Positions 7,733-16,357 of a DNA stretch of 51,863 bases are shown here, in pieces. The DNA is from a bacterium (GTDB taxonomy: Bacteria > Patescibacteriota > Minisyncoccia > JAUYLV01): contig JAUSGO010000024.1 of assembly GCA_030649025.1 (NCBI GenBank), positions 1-51,863 of the forward strand, read 5' to 3'. The position numbers and the translations under genes were made by a program. The first letter of the stretch is position 1. Every line of letters begins with the position of its first letter. The notes beneath the pieces were generated by a model that was not told the origin of the DNA, did no database searches, and worked only from the letters and a program-made list of their open reading frames with translations.

Positions 7733-9310
7733 TCAAAGCAGTCCCATTAGGCTTCTCCCGGTGATTTCGGGAGGCTTTTTCACGCCGAGAAGTTCCAGGA
7801 TCGTAGGCGCAATGTCCGCGAGCACTCCCATCGGCTGGCCGAATCGGCGTTCAAGTTCTTTTTCCTCTCTTAGGGCCCGGAAGCGGTTTCGGCTCGTTAT
7901 AAAATAGAGGGGGACAAGATTTTCGCTGTGTCCTGTTTTTACGTTCCCTGTTCTGGTGTTAAAAAGTTCCTCGGCGCTTCCATGGTCGCTCGTGATGATA
8001 AGCGCGCCGCGCCGGTGCGCGATAGATTTATAAATACGTTCCACGGCGCGGTCAACGGCCTCTGCCGCCCTCATCGTCGTCTGGTAGTTTCCGGTGTGCG
8101 CGGCCGCGTCTGCATTTGCCAGATTTGCGATGATGCATTCGTATCCCGTACGCTCCACTGCCCGTACGATCTCTTGGCTGATATCGTCTGCGCGCATTTC
8201 CGGATGTAGCGCAAGATTTTCCGCAGGGTCTGACGGAAGGACAGAGCGGCTTTCAAAAGCGAACGGCTCCTCTCTCCCACCGCTGAAAAAGTATGTAAGA
8301 TGGGCAATCTTTTGGGATTCGGCAATCTTCAATTGTTTTATGCCGTGTCTTGAGATAACTTCGGAAAGAGGATTTAAGATGTCCGGTTCCGAGAAAGCAA
8401 CACCGACCGGAAGATTTTTTTCATATTGCGTAAAAGTTGCAATGTACAGGTTTTGCAGGAAAGGACGCGAGAAACCGTCGAAATCAGGCAGGGCAAACGC
8501 GGAGACCAGCTCCCGCATGCCGTCTTTGCGAAAGTTAAAAAAGATAACGGCATCGTTGGGCCGGATGTATCCTTCCCCGTTCGCTCCGCCAAGGATGCTT
8601 GCGGCGGGCGTGATAAATTCATCCGTGACGCCCCTCACGTATTCTCCGCTCACGTGCTCCAGAAGGTCTCCGACTTTCATGCCCGCCTCTCCCGTAAGGG
8701 TTTTGTAGGCAGACTCTACTCTATCCCATGCTCCCGAGTGATCCATCGCATAGTATCGTCCCATGATCGTTGCGTATTGCACCGGGTAGGAATTTTCCGA
8801 AATACGGTAACGGACGCTTTCAAGTATGCTAAGCGCTTGTCCCGGCGGGCTATCCTTGCCGTCGGTGAAGACATGCAGCAAGGTTGGCGTTTTGGTTCTT
8901 TGTGCAAGTTCAAAAAGCGCGTAGAGATGTTCGAGATAACTGTGGACGGCCGCTCCGGAGACAAGCCCCACAATATGGAGCCGAGAATGATATTTTTTGG
9001 TATGCGCTATAGCGCCAACCAGGACCGGGTTTTCAAAAAAAATCCCATTACGGATCTCTTGCAAAATACGAGGCAAATGATGGTATACGATCCTGCCGGT
9101 ACCAATTGCAGTGTGCCCGGCTTCAGAATTACCCGGCTCCCCCCACAGCAAGCCTACGGAAAAACCGGAAGCCCGCAGGGCCAGCGAGGGATGAAACGCG
9201 GCAATGTAGTCTAGTGCCGGAGTATACGCCTCCCTGATCGCGTTACCCCGAAGATTGCGCGTTATTCCCCACCCGTCCAAAACCAACAGCACAACGGGAC
9301 TGATAATCAT
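7733..9310 (-). CDS. gpmI: Phosphoglycerate mutase, cofactor-independent
   Basis: About 525 residues, the normal size for iPGM, which interconverts 3- and 2-phosphoglycerate using two Mn ions. The metal motif DGWG is at residues 12-15, the catalytic phospho-Ser62 lies in GNSEAGH, and HTGNYQ and SDHGSAEE supply further metal ligands. The ATG at 9310 puts the conserved DGWG at its usual distance; a longer frame to 9400 overlaps the divergent PBP gene and adds non-conserved residues. The N-terminus has RNLRGNAI where most enzymes have a shorter linker. This is a glycolytic enzyme with no neighbouring glycolysis genes here. Confidence 0.95.
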   Translation of the reverse strand: MIISPVVLLVLDGWGITRNLRGNAIREAYTPALDYIAAFHPSLALRASGFSVGLLWGEPGNSEAGHTAIGTGRIVYHHLPRILQEIRNGIFFENPVLVGAIAHTKKYHSRLHIVGLVSGAAVHSYLEHLYALFELAQRTKTPTLLHVFTDGKDSPPGQALSILESVRYRISENSYPVQYATIMGRYYAMDHSGAWDRVESAYKTLTGEAGMKVGDLLEHVSGEYVRGVTDEFITPAASILGGANGEGYIRPNDAVIFFNFRKDGMRELVSAFALPDFDGFSRPFLQNLYIATFTQYEKNLPVGVAFSEPDILNPLSEVISRHGIKQLKIAESQKIAHLTYFFSGGREEPFAFESRSVLPSDPAENLALHPEMRADDISQEIVRAVERTGYECIIANLANADAAAHTGNYQTTMRAAEAVDRAVERIYKSIAHRRGALIITSDHGSAEELFNTRTGNVKTGHSENLVPLYFITSRNRFRALREEKELERRFGQPMGVLADIAPTILELLGVKKPPEITGRSLMGLL

Positions 9311-9400
9311 GATCTCAGTATACCCTTCGTGGTCTATCGCGACAACGTATTTTTTTTTAAACTTGAATTTTGTCTTATCCGAGACTACACTAAAGGACAC

Positions 9401-11995
9401 ATGCGCCGCAACAGATTTATCGGAAGGAGATCGTCTCGCGCCCTACGCTTCTTTAGGTTTTTAACGTTCTTTGGTTTGGGGCTCTTTGTTTTCGGGATGC
9501 TTTTTCTCGGCGGTTTTTTCATTTATGCCGCGAAGGATCTTCCGAGCCCAGGAAAATTCGCCGAGCGGCAGGTAGCCGAATCCACGAAAATATTCGATCG
9601 TACCGGCACGGTGCTTTTGTATGATATTCACGGTGAGGAAAAACGCACGGTGATAGCCTCGCAGGATATCCCCGACACGGTGAAAAAAGCAACTGTGGCC
9701 GTGGAGGATGACAATTTTTACCACCATATCGGCATAGAGCCAAAGGCCATGTTGCGCGCAGCTTGGGCGAATGTGCGCCGGTACAGCATTCGCCAGGGAG
9801 GGAGCACCATCACCCAACAGCTTATCGGCAACACGCTTACCAATCGCCGTGAGCGAACCATCTTCCGTAAGGTCAAAGACATAATTCTTGCGATCGAGCT
9901 CGAACGCAAATATTCCAAAGACGAGATTCTTACGTTTTACCTGAATCAAATTCCTTACGGCGCGAACGCTTATGGAATTGAAGCGGCTGCGCAAACCTAT
10001 TTTGGCACCTCGGCTCGTACCATGTCGCTTGCGCAAACCGCATCACTTGTAGCGCTTCCCAAAGCCCCTACGCGCTACTCGCCGTACGGCTCTCACCTCG
10101 ACGAATTGCTGCAGAGGAAAGATTTTGTGCTAAAGCGCATGCAAACATTGGGATATATCACAAAAGAACAGGAAGAAGCCGCAAAGAACGAGGAACTTGT
10201 TTTTGCTCCCAATCGCCAGAATATTCTCGCTCCCCATTTCGTATTCCATGTTCGAGAAATTCTGGAGAGTTTATACGGAGACAGGTATCTTGAAGAAGGG
10301 GGGCTTCACATCGTCACGTCGCTCGATTGGGACCTCCAGCAAAAAGCCGAGGAATTGGTGAAAAAACATGCGCTCAAAAATGAAAAACAATATAAAGCTG
10401 AAAACGCGGCCTTGGTTGCCATTGACCCGGGAACGGGAGACGTGCTTGCCATGGTCGGTTCTCGCGATTACTTCGATCCGGAGATCGACGGCAATGTGAA
10501 TGTCGCAACGCGCCTTCGGCAACCGGGCTCCTCTTTCAAACCGTTTGCCTACGCCACGGCTTTCGCTAAAGGCTTTACTCCAAACACCGTACTTTTTGAC
10601 CTTGAGACGAACTTCGGTTCGGATGGAGCGAAGGAGTACGTTCCGAGGAATTATGACAACAAGTTCCGAGGACCGGTCACGATGCGGCAGGCTCTTGCGC
10701 AGTCTCTCAACATACCGTCGGTGAAAACGTTATATCTTGCCGGAGTGGAACAAACTATTCAGATGGCAGAATCGATGGGCATCACGACCTTATCCGATCG
10801 TGGGCGTTTTGGACTCTCATTGGTGCTTGGAGGAGGAGAGTTGACGCTCCTGCAAGAGACCGGGGCCTATGCGACATTTGCCGCCGATGGTATTTTTCAT
10901 GAGATTCGCCCCATTCTTTCCATAGTAGATATATCGGGAGACATTCTTCGCGCATATACGTCCGAAGAAAGGCGCGTAATAACAGAACAATCCTCTCGCC
11001 AGGTTACGGATATTCTTTCCGATAATGAAGCGCGAGCTCCCGTTTTTGGAGCAGAGAGCGCTTTGTATCTTGGTCCTGATATTAAGGCTGCGGCAAAGAC
11101 AGGAACCACGCAAGACAACAGGGATGCGTGGGTACTGGGCTATACTACGGGTCTTGCGGCCGGTGTTTGGGTGGGCAACAATGATAATAGCAGCATGAGT
11201 GAAAAGGGCGCCGGAATTTCCGCCGCAGGGCCTCTATGGAACGAATTTATGAAATTTGCCGCGCGTACGTATGCCGCTGAGGATTTTCCCGCTCCCGACA
11301 CTGCGCCCGCCGGAAAGGCGGTGCTTGACGGAAAACTTGGCGGCGAGGCCATTGTCCCCATTGATAAGCTAAGCGGAAAGCGCGCAACCGAATTTACCCC
11401 AAAGCACTTAATCGAACAGCGCGCCTATCCCCAAGTGCACACTATTCTCGCGTTTGTCGATAAAAATGATCCGCGAGGGCCGATTCCGCAAAACCCAGAA
11501 GAAGATTCTCAATATTGGAATTGGGAGCATACGATCGAGCAGTGGGTACTCACTGAAAATGCGCAAGGCGGCCACTATAACGAACTGCCGCCGGAATCAT
11601 ACGACGATATCCACACGGAAAGTTCTATTCCGCGTGTCATGCTCCGTGCACCGTACGCGGGAGAAATTATCCGGTCAAGAGCCGTACATATTGCAGCCGA
11701 TGTGGCATCTTTTCGGCCCGTTACGCGCGTGGAGTTCTATTTTGATTCGCTCTTTATTTCAAGCGACTTCACGTCGCCTTACACCTATACCTATATACTT
11801 CCCCAGCGTATTACAGGCGCTCTGCACACATTCAGCGTGCGCGTGTATGATGACGTAGAAAACATGGCTAAGGATACGCGCGAGGTAACTATTGACCCTT
11901 CTTCGGGCGTAACTATCGAAAATCCGGAACCGTCGGATATCTCGGCAGAGACACCGCTTCCGTCGGTATTCCAAGAGCTATCTCCGGATATCTAA
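9401..11995 (+). CDS. Class A penicillin-binding protein (PBP1A-like)
   Basis: An 864-residue bifunctional peptidoglycan synthase. It has an N-terminal membrane anchor (about 17-43) and a GT51 glycosyltransferase domain with catalytic Glu102 in EDDNFYHH and QGGSTITQQ at 132-140. The transpeptidase domain has SSFK at 377-380 (nucleophile Ser377), SLN at 435-437 and KTG at 566-568. A C-terminal extension (about 690-864) includes an Ig-like stretch with VEFYFDS that may bind wall or partners. The start is supported by AAAGGA just upstream; the longer frame from 9329 lacks a signal. It polymerises and crosslinks glycan strands outside the membrane. It is divergent from gpmI. Confidence 0.95.
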   Translation: MRRNRFIGRRSSRALRFFRFLTFFGLGLFVFGMLFLGGFFIYAAKDLPSPGKFAERQVAESTKIFDRTGTVLLYDIHGEEKRTVIASQDIPDTVKKATVAVEDDNFYHHIGIEPKAMLRAAWANVRRYSIRQGGSTITQQLIGNTLTNRRERTIFRKVKDIILAIELERKYSKDEILTFYLNQIPYGANAYGIEAAAQTYFGTSARTMSLAQTASLVALPKAPTRYSPYGSHLDELLQRKDFVLKRMQTLGYITKEQEEAAKNEELVFAPNRQNILAPHFVFHVREILESLYGDRYLEEGGLHIVTSLDWDLQQKAEELVKKHALKNEKQYKAENAALVAIDPGTGDVLAMVGSRDYFDPEIDGNVNVATRLRQPGSSFKPFAYATAFAKGFTPNTVLFDLETNFGSDGAKEYVPRNYDNKFRGPVTMRQALAQSLNIPSVKTLYLAGVEQTIQMAESMGITTLSDRGRFGLSLVLGGGELTLLQETGAYATFAADGIFHEIRPILSIVDISGDILRAYTSEERRVITEQSSRQVTDILSDNEARAPVFGAESALYLGPDIKAAAKTGTTQDNRDAWVLGYTTGLAAGVWVGNNDNSSMSEKGAGISAAGPLWNEFMKFAARTYAAEDFPAPDTAPAGKAVLDGKLGGEAIVPIDKLSGKRATEFTPKHLIEQRAYPQVHTILAFVDKNDPRGPIPQNPEEDSQYWNWEHTIEQWVLTENAQGGHYNELPPESYDDIHTESSIPRVMLRAPYAGEIIRSRAVHIAADVASFRPVTRVEFYFDSLFISSDFTSPYTYTYILPQRITGALHTFSVRVYDDVENMAKDTREVTIDPSSGVTIENPEPSDISAETPLPSVFQELSPDI

Positions 11996-12069
11996 TACGT
12001 GCAGTCTTGTGCAAACTCCGGTTCTTTGGTAGGATATTGTCGTTTTGTAATTCACGATTTTTAGAATCG

Positions 12070-13545
12070 ATGCCAATCCCATTACCCCATCGAAAACCCA
12101 TAAAAAGAGTCTCACCCATCTCGTCCCGTCTCACACTGCCTCTTACGGCCGTTCTTGTTTTCTTGGCGGCCTGCTACGCCCATCCCAAGCTTTGGGATAG
12201 GCCGGCTGATTTTTTGAACGCCAGAGTGTTCAAAAAAATTTCCTGGGAGCTCCCGCATTTTAAAAAAACTCCTTTCCGGCTGGGTCTTGACCTACAGGGA
12301 GGAACGCATCTGGTGTACGAAGCCGATGTTTCAAGTATCGTCGGAAGCGCGGGAGATGCCCTTGAGGGCGTGCGGGATGTCATAGAGCGGCGGGTGAACC
12401 TTTTCGGCGTGGCAGAGCCGGTAGTTGAAGTGAACCGAGTGGGTGATCGCTGGAGACTTATCGTGGAGCTTGCCGGTGTACAGGATGTGGAAGAGGCCAT
12501 CAAACAGATCGGAGAGACGCCATTTTTGGAATTCCGCAAACCGCGTCCGGAGGAGGAAACGACAACACTGCTTGAGGAACTGAAAAGCCCGACTTCTGCC
12601 GCAAGCATTGCGCGTACCGATCCCTATTTCGTCCCCACGGAACTTAACGGAAGATTTTTAGAGCGCACCGAGGTAACGTTCGATCCCAATACATCCGCGC
12701 CAACCGTATCCCTGCAGTTCGATGACGAAGGGGCGCGTCTTTTTGAGAATCTCACGAAAGAATTTCTGCAAAAACCCATAGCAGTGTATCTCGACGGCGC
12801 AGCAATTTCTGTTCCTACGGTACAAAGTGTAATCACCGGGGGGCAAGCGATTATTTCCGGGAACTTCACGGTACGCGAGGCCCGGCAGCTTGCCGACCGC
12901 ATGAATGCCGGAGCCTTGCCCGTTCCCATCAAGATTGTCTCGCAGGAGACGGTGGGCGCGGCTCTCGGCTCGGAGTCTGTTGCAAAGAGCCTTAAAGCGG
13001 GCATGGTAGGTTTCTTGCTCGTCGCGCTTTTTATGATCGTCTGGTACCGCCTGCCCGGACTTTTTGCCGCTCTTGCCCTTGTCTGCTATGTCGTATTGGT
13101 TCTTTTTGTATTCAAGCTTGTGCCGGTAACGCTAACCCTTTCGGGTATTGCGGGGTTCATTCTTTCCATGGGTATTGCGGTTGATGCCAACGTCCTTATT
13201 TTTGAGCGCATGAAGGAAGAATTCAAAAAAGGATTCGGATTTTCCCAGGGTATTACCGAGGGATTCGGAAGAGCATGGCCCTCCATTCGCGACTCCAATG
13301 TTTCCTCGCTGATTACCGCATTCATACTTTTTTGGGTCGGTTCGGGCGTGGTGAAGGGATTCGCGCTTACGCTCATTATCGGTATCATCGTGAGCCTTTT
13401 TTCGGCAATATTCATCACCCGCTCGCTTCTGTTGATATTCGCGGGAACGCGCGCGGAGGGATGGCGATGGCTGTTTCTCCAAAGCCCAAATGTCCAAACT
13501 CAAATGTCAAATCAAACCCAAAGTCCAAATGTCAGAGGTATTTGA
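12070..13545 (+). CDS. secD: Protein translocase subunit SecD
   Basis: About 491 residues. SecD with SecF uses the proton gradient to help release proteins exported through SecYEG. Visible parts are an N-terminal membrane segment, the signature LGLDLQGGTHLVYE, a periplasmic P1 domain, and a C-terminal block of five membrane helices with GIAVDANVLIFERMKEE, the RND-type motif. The ATG at 12070 is chosen because the first helix follows soon after; an earlier in-frame start at 12007 is possible. The last 20 or so residues are rich in Ser, Asn, Gln and Pro and are encoded by the repeats of the palindromic spacer that separates secD from secF. Confidence 0.96.
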   Translation: MPIPLPHRKPIKRVSPISSRLTLPLTAVLVFLAACYAHPKLWDRPADFLNARVFKKISWELPHFKKTPFRLGLDLQGGTHLVYEADVSSIVGSAGDALEGVRDVIERRVNLFGVAEPVVEVNRVGDRWRLIVELAGVQDVEEAIKQIGETPFLEFRKPRPEEETTTLLEELKSPTSAASIARTDPYFVPTELNGRFLERTEVTFDPNTSAPTVSLQFDDEGARLFENLTKEFLQKPIAVYLDGAAISVPTVQSVITGGQAIISGNFTVREARQLADRMNAGALPVPIKIVSQETVGAALGSESVAKSLKAGMVGFLLVALFMIVWYRLPGLFAALALVCYVVLVLFVFKLVPVTLTLSGIAGFILSMGIAVDANVLIFERMKEEFKKGFGFSQGITEGFGRAWPSIRDSNVSSLITAFILFWVGSGVVKGFALTLIIGIIVSLFSAIFITRSLLLIFAGTRAEGWRWLFLQSPNVQTQMSNQTQSPNVRGI

Positions 13546-13596
13546 AAACGATTTCTATTTGGCATTTGAAATTTGATATTTGGATTTTCTGCAATT
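13482..13596. repeat. Low-complexity palindromic spacer at the secD/secF junction
   Basis: CCAAATGTC-like words are repeated in the left half and GGCATTTG/GATATTTGG words in the right half, an imperfect palindrome. The left half lies inside the secD frame and the right half ends at the secF start. No Shine-Dalgarno sequence is seen before secF. Confidence 0.6.
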
Positions 13597-14490
13597 ATGC
13601 TCCCCATCATCCAAAAATCGAAAATATGGTATGCGATTTCCGGAACGAGTGTTGTTGTGTGTATTATCGTGCTCTTTTTGTGGAGGCTGAATTTTAGCAT
13701 CGATTTTACGGGCGGGAGCTTTCTTGCGATTGAATTCTCCCAAGGACGGCCGGAAGCGCAAAATGTTCTTGAGACTTTGAAATCTCTTGATTTCGGAGAA
13801 GCGATTCTCCAAAACGCCGGCGAGAAAGGCATAAATATGAGATTTCGCGAAATTGACGATGTAAAGCACAAAGAAGTCATTCGAGTTCTGAAAGAAAAAT
13901 TTCCCGGTGCCGAAGAGCGGCGGTTTGAAACCATCGGGAGCGTTATCGGCAAAGAGCTTAAAACGCGCTCGCTTTGGGCGCTTGGAGCGGTATTGCTGTT
14001 CGTTCTGTTATTTATCGCCTGGTCGTTCCGCAAGGTGTCGCGTCCCGTGCCAAGCTGGCAATACGGAATAAGCGCAGTCATCACTCTTTTCCATGATGTG
14101 ATCATCACTCTCGGAGCATTCTCCGCGCTCGGCCACTATTTGCACATTGAAGTCGGAGCTTCTTTCATCGCCGCAATTCTCACAGTCCTCGCATATTCCG
14201 TTAGCGACACCATCGTGGTATTCGATCGTATCCGGGAAAATCTTTTCAAAATGCGGAATGTCCAATTTTCCGACGTGGTTAATGCATCCGTAAACCAGAC
14301 GATGCACCGCTCCATCAATACATCGCTCACCATCCTGCTGTCGCTTGCAGCCATCTTCTTCTTTGGCGGCGAGTCAATCAAATACTTCGCCCTCACGCTC
14401 ATCATCGGTATTTCCATCGGCACGTACTCCTCGATCTTTCTCGCATCTCCTATTTTGGTCACCTGGCAAGAACGCCGGAAGAAGAGCTAG
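13597..14490 (+). CDS. secF: Protein translocase subunit SecF
   Basis: About 297 residues, partner of SecD. It has a first membrane helix, the signature FSIDFTGGSFLAIEF, a short periplasmic domain and five further helices. Helix 4 carries YSVSDTIVVFDRIREN, the conserved SecF motif. Separate secD and secF genes in this order are usual. The ATG at 13597 follows the palindromic spacer directly; a start 24 bases upstream would add residues coded by the spacer. About 90 bases downstream lies the promoter of the next gene, so the unit probably ends here, though no strong terminator is seen. Confidence 0.96.
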   Translation: MLPIIQKSKIWYAISGTSVVVCIIVLFLWRLNFSIDFTGGSFLAIEFSQGRPEAQNVLETLKSLDFGEAILQNAGEKGINMRFREIDDVKHKEVIRVLKEKFPGAEERRFETIGSVIGKELKTRSLWALGAVLLFVLLFIAWSFRKVSRPVPSWQYGISAVITLFHDVIITLGAFSALGHYLHIEVGASFIAAILTVLAYSVSDTIVVFDRIRENLFKMRNVQFSDVVNASVNQTMHRSINTSLTILLSLAAIFFFGGESIKYFALTLIIGISIGTYSSIFLASPILVTWQERRKKS

Positions 14491-14579
14491 TTTTTTCTGG
14501 GACTGGACAGGATTTCGTGTTGGTGGTATGGTCTGGATGTTCTTGAGAAGTAAGTTGGCACGAAGTTGGCATGAGGAAC

Positions 14580-14608
14580 TTGACGTATTATATACTTCAT
14601 GCTAAACT
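14580..14608 (+). promoter_or_regulatory. Sigma-70 promoter of the sigma4/HARE gene
   Basis: TTGACG (14580-14585), a 17-base spacer and TAAACT (14603-14608). The predicted start near 14615 gives a leader of about 45 bases that is almost entirely the hairpin listed next. Confidence 0.7.
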
Positions 14609-14617
14609 AAATTGTGG

Positions 14618-14659
14618 AGGGCTTTTAAGAATAAATAATAGCTAATTTAAGCCCTTTTT
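14618..14659 (+). promoter_or_regulatory. Terminator-like leader hairpin abutting the start codon
   Basis: AGGGCTT (14618-14624) pairs with AAGCCCT (14649-14655) and is followed by T residues that run up to the ATG at 14660. The shape is that of an intrinsic terminator or attenuator with the start codon where the U-tract ends. No Shine-Dalgarno sequence is seen. A regulatory role is inference. Confidence 0.45.
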
Positions 14660-15697
14660 ATGAGCATTATTTCTCCGATAAAATTCGATACCCTTGTAAA
14701 TGAAGCCGTGGATACGCTTCCTAAGCGCACGAAAATCGTTGTAGCGCGTCGTTTTGGTTTGAAGAACGGCAAGCGGGAAACCCTTGAAGCTATCGGTAGA
14801 GATTATGATATTACGCGTGAACGCGTCCGCCAGATAGAGAACGATGCGTTGCGTCAGCTTTCGCGCGAAGAAGTGCTCTCGCAGCTTTCCCCGGCCTTTA
14901 CATATCTGGAAGATCATTTTAAGGAATATGGCAATGTGCGGGCGGAGGAAAAGATACTTGAACATCTCTCGGGTGAGGCGCATCCGCATCCGCGAAGGCA
15001 GGCAATCTTGTTTGTTCTTACTCTCGGCGACAAGTTCGTCCACGAGTCCGAATCGGATGCCTATCATGCGCACTGGGTTACCGACGAGGCCTCGCGCCGA
15101 AAGATGACGGACATGGTTACGCACCTGATCGCAAAACTTCAAGAGACGCAATATCGCACCTGGGAAGAAGAAGAATTGCTTAATGCGGCGAAAGCTTATG
15201 TTGGCATGGACGATCGGACGGCGCGCTCGTACCTCGAGATCTCAAAAGAGATCGGTAGCAACGTATTCGGTCAGTTCGGACTTACCCAGTGGCCGGAGAT
15301 AACACCCGCAGGCGTTCGTGATAAGGCGTATCTCGTGATGCGGAGAGAAGGCAAACCCCTGCACTTTTCCGGAATTACCGAACGCATCAACCAGGCAAAG
15401 TTTTCTGATCGTAAGGCATATGTGCAGACCGTGCACAACGAACTTATTAAAGACAAGCGTTTCGTGCTGGTTGGCAGAGGATTGTACGCGCTTTCCGAGT
15501 GGGGCTATACCCCCGGTACGGTCCGTGACGTATTGGCGGAAGTTCTAAAAGAAAAGGGGCCGCTTACCAAAGAAGAAGTAGTGGAGGAAACGCTGAAGCG
15601 CCGCATGGTCCGTCCTAATACCATCGTGCTCAATCTCCAGAATCCGAAATTTTTCATCAGGGTTGAAGGCGGGAAATATGCCCTCGCAAACAGCTAA
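14660..15697 (+). CDS. Sigma region 4 / HARE-HTH transcription regulator
   Basis: A 345-residue protein. Residues 15-75 match sigma-70 region 4, the helix-turn-helix that reads the -35 box (RRFGLKNGKRETLEAIG, then RERVRQIE). No region 2 is present, so it is not a full sigma factor. The C-terminal half (about 215-345) contains a HARE-HTH winged helix (GKPLHFSGITERI) as in RNA polymerase delta subunit, and a second similar winged-helix copy (EKGPLTKEEVVEETL). The middle is helical and unassigned. It could redirect or stabilise RNA polymerase at selected promoters. Proteins of this layout are frequent in CPR genomes (family knowledge). It has its own promoter and a leader hairpin. Confidence 0.8.
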   Translation: MSIISPIKFDTLVNEAVDTLPKRTKIVVARRFGLKNGKRETLEAIGRDYDITRERVRQIENDALRQLSREEVLSQLSPAFTYLEDHFKEYGNVRAEEKILEHLSGEAHPHPRRQAILFVLTLGDKFVHESESDAYHAHWVTDEASRRKMTDMVTHLIAKLQETQYRTWEEEELLNAAKAYVGMDDRTARSYLEISKEIGSNVFGQFGLTQWPEITPAGVRDKAYLVMRREGKPLHFSGITERINQAKFSDRKAYVQTVHNELIKDKRFVLVGRGLYALSEWGYTPGTVRDVLAEVLKEKGPLTKEEVVEETLKRRMVRPNTIVLNLQNPKFFIRVEGGKYALANS

Positions 15698-15721
15698 GTA
15701 CGCAGTAACACAGATTTTGAG

Positions 15722-15750
15722 AACATCGCGGGTTTTCCCCGCGATGTTTT
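15722..15750 (+). terminator. Rho-independent terminator
   Basis: AACATCGCGGG and CCCGCGATGTT form an 11-bp stem around TTTTC, followed by TTTT. It ends the sigma4/HARE gene 25 bases after its stop. Confidence 0.85.
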
Positions 15751-15769
15751 AGTGTCTTTGCCGGCGCAT

Positions 15770-16207
15770 ATGGTAAAAATTTCGGCACGAAGATCTCGTA
15801 GTAGCGCGCGCACTGTTATGGTGTTTGGCGTTTTTGATCGTCTGCATCCCGGACATCTTTTCTTTTTGCGTCGGGCATCTTCATACGGCGATAGGCTCAT
15901 TGCGATCGTTGCCCGTGCGAGTGCGGTGTCCATGCTTAAGAAAAAAATTCCAAGCGACCCCGAAAAAACGCGTCTTAAGGGGCTTCGAAGGCTCGACGCT
16001 GTGTGGCGTGCGATACTCGGTGACCGGGAACAAGGAACATACACGGTTGTTAGAAAATATAAACCGGCTGTTATTTGTCTTGGTTACGACCAGCGGGCTC
16101 TTGGGAGAGATATCCGAGAAAAAATAAAATTCGGCATGCTCCCGAGAATCAGACTTATCCGCATACGCGCGTATCGGCCGGAGAAATATCATACCCGGTT
16201 GCTATAA
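15770..16207 (+). CDS. Cytidylyltransferase-like protein (FAD synthase/RibL type)
   Basis: About 145 residues of the HIGH-type nucleotidyltransferase fold. The signature is FGVFDRLHPGH near residues 18-28, followed by the KMSKS-like region IPSDPEKTRLKGL. Family members transfer AMP or CMP onto a phosphorylated alcohol (FMN to FAD, glycerol-3-phosphate to CDP-glycerol, pantetheine phosphate). A single-domain form of this size resembles archaeal RibL FAD synthase and glycerol-3-phosphate cytidylyltransferase. The substrate cannot be chosen from sequence alone. An in-frame GTG at 15752 is an alternative start. It follows a terminator, so it has its own promoter, not clearly seen. Confidence 0.75.
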   Translation: MVKISARRSRSSARTVMVFGVFDRLHPGHLFFLRRASSYGDRLIAIVARASAVSMLKKKIPSDPEKTRLKGLRRLDAVWRAILGDREQGTYTVVRKYKPAVICLGYDQRALGRDIREKIKFGMLPRIRLIRIRAYRPEKYHTRLL

Positions 16208-16357
16208 CCAGAGAGGTGGTCCAAATCGTAGTAGCAAGTTAATTGGCGCAGGCGATCTCGGGTCTTTTCAAAAAACCTCTTTCTGTTGCAGCATCGGGCG
16301 CGCATTGATCCGTCTCTAGTGCACCTATTCATTTTGTCTTATACTGGAAGGTAGTAT

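Noticed and set aside
8426-9214. Plus-strand 262-aa frame
   Set aside because: It is the antisense shadow of gpmI; its residue mix is unlike a real protein and it has no start signal.
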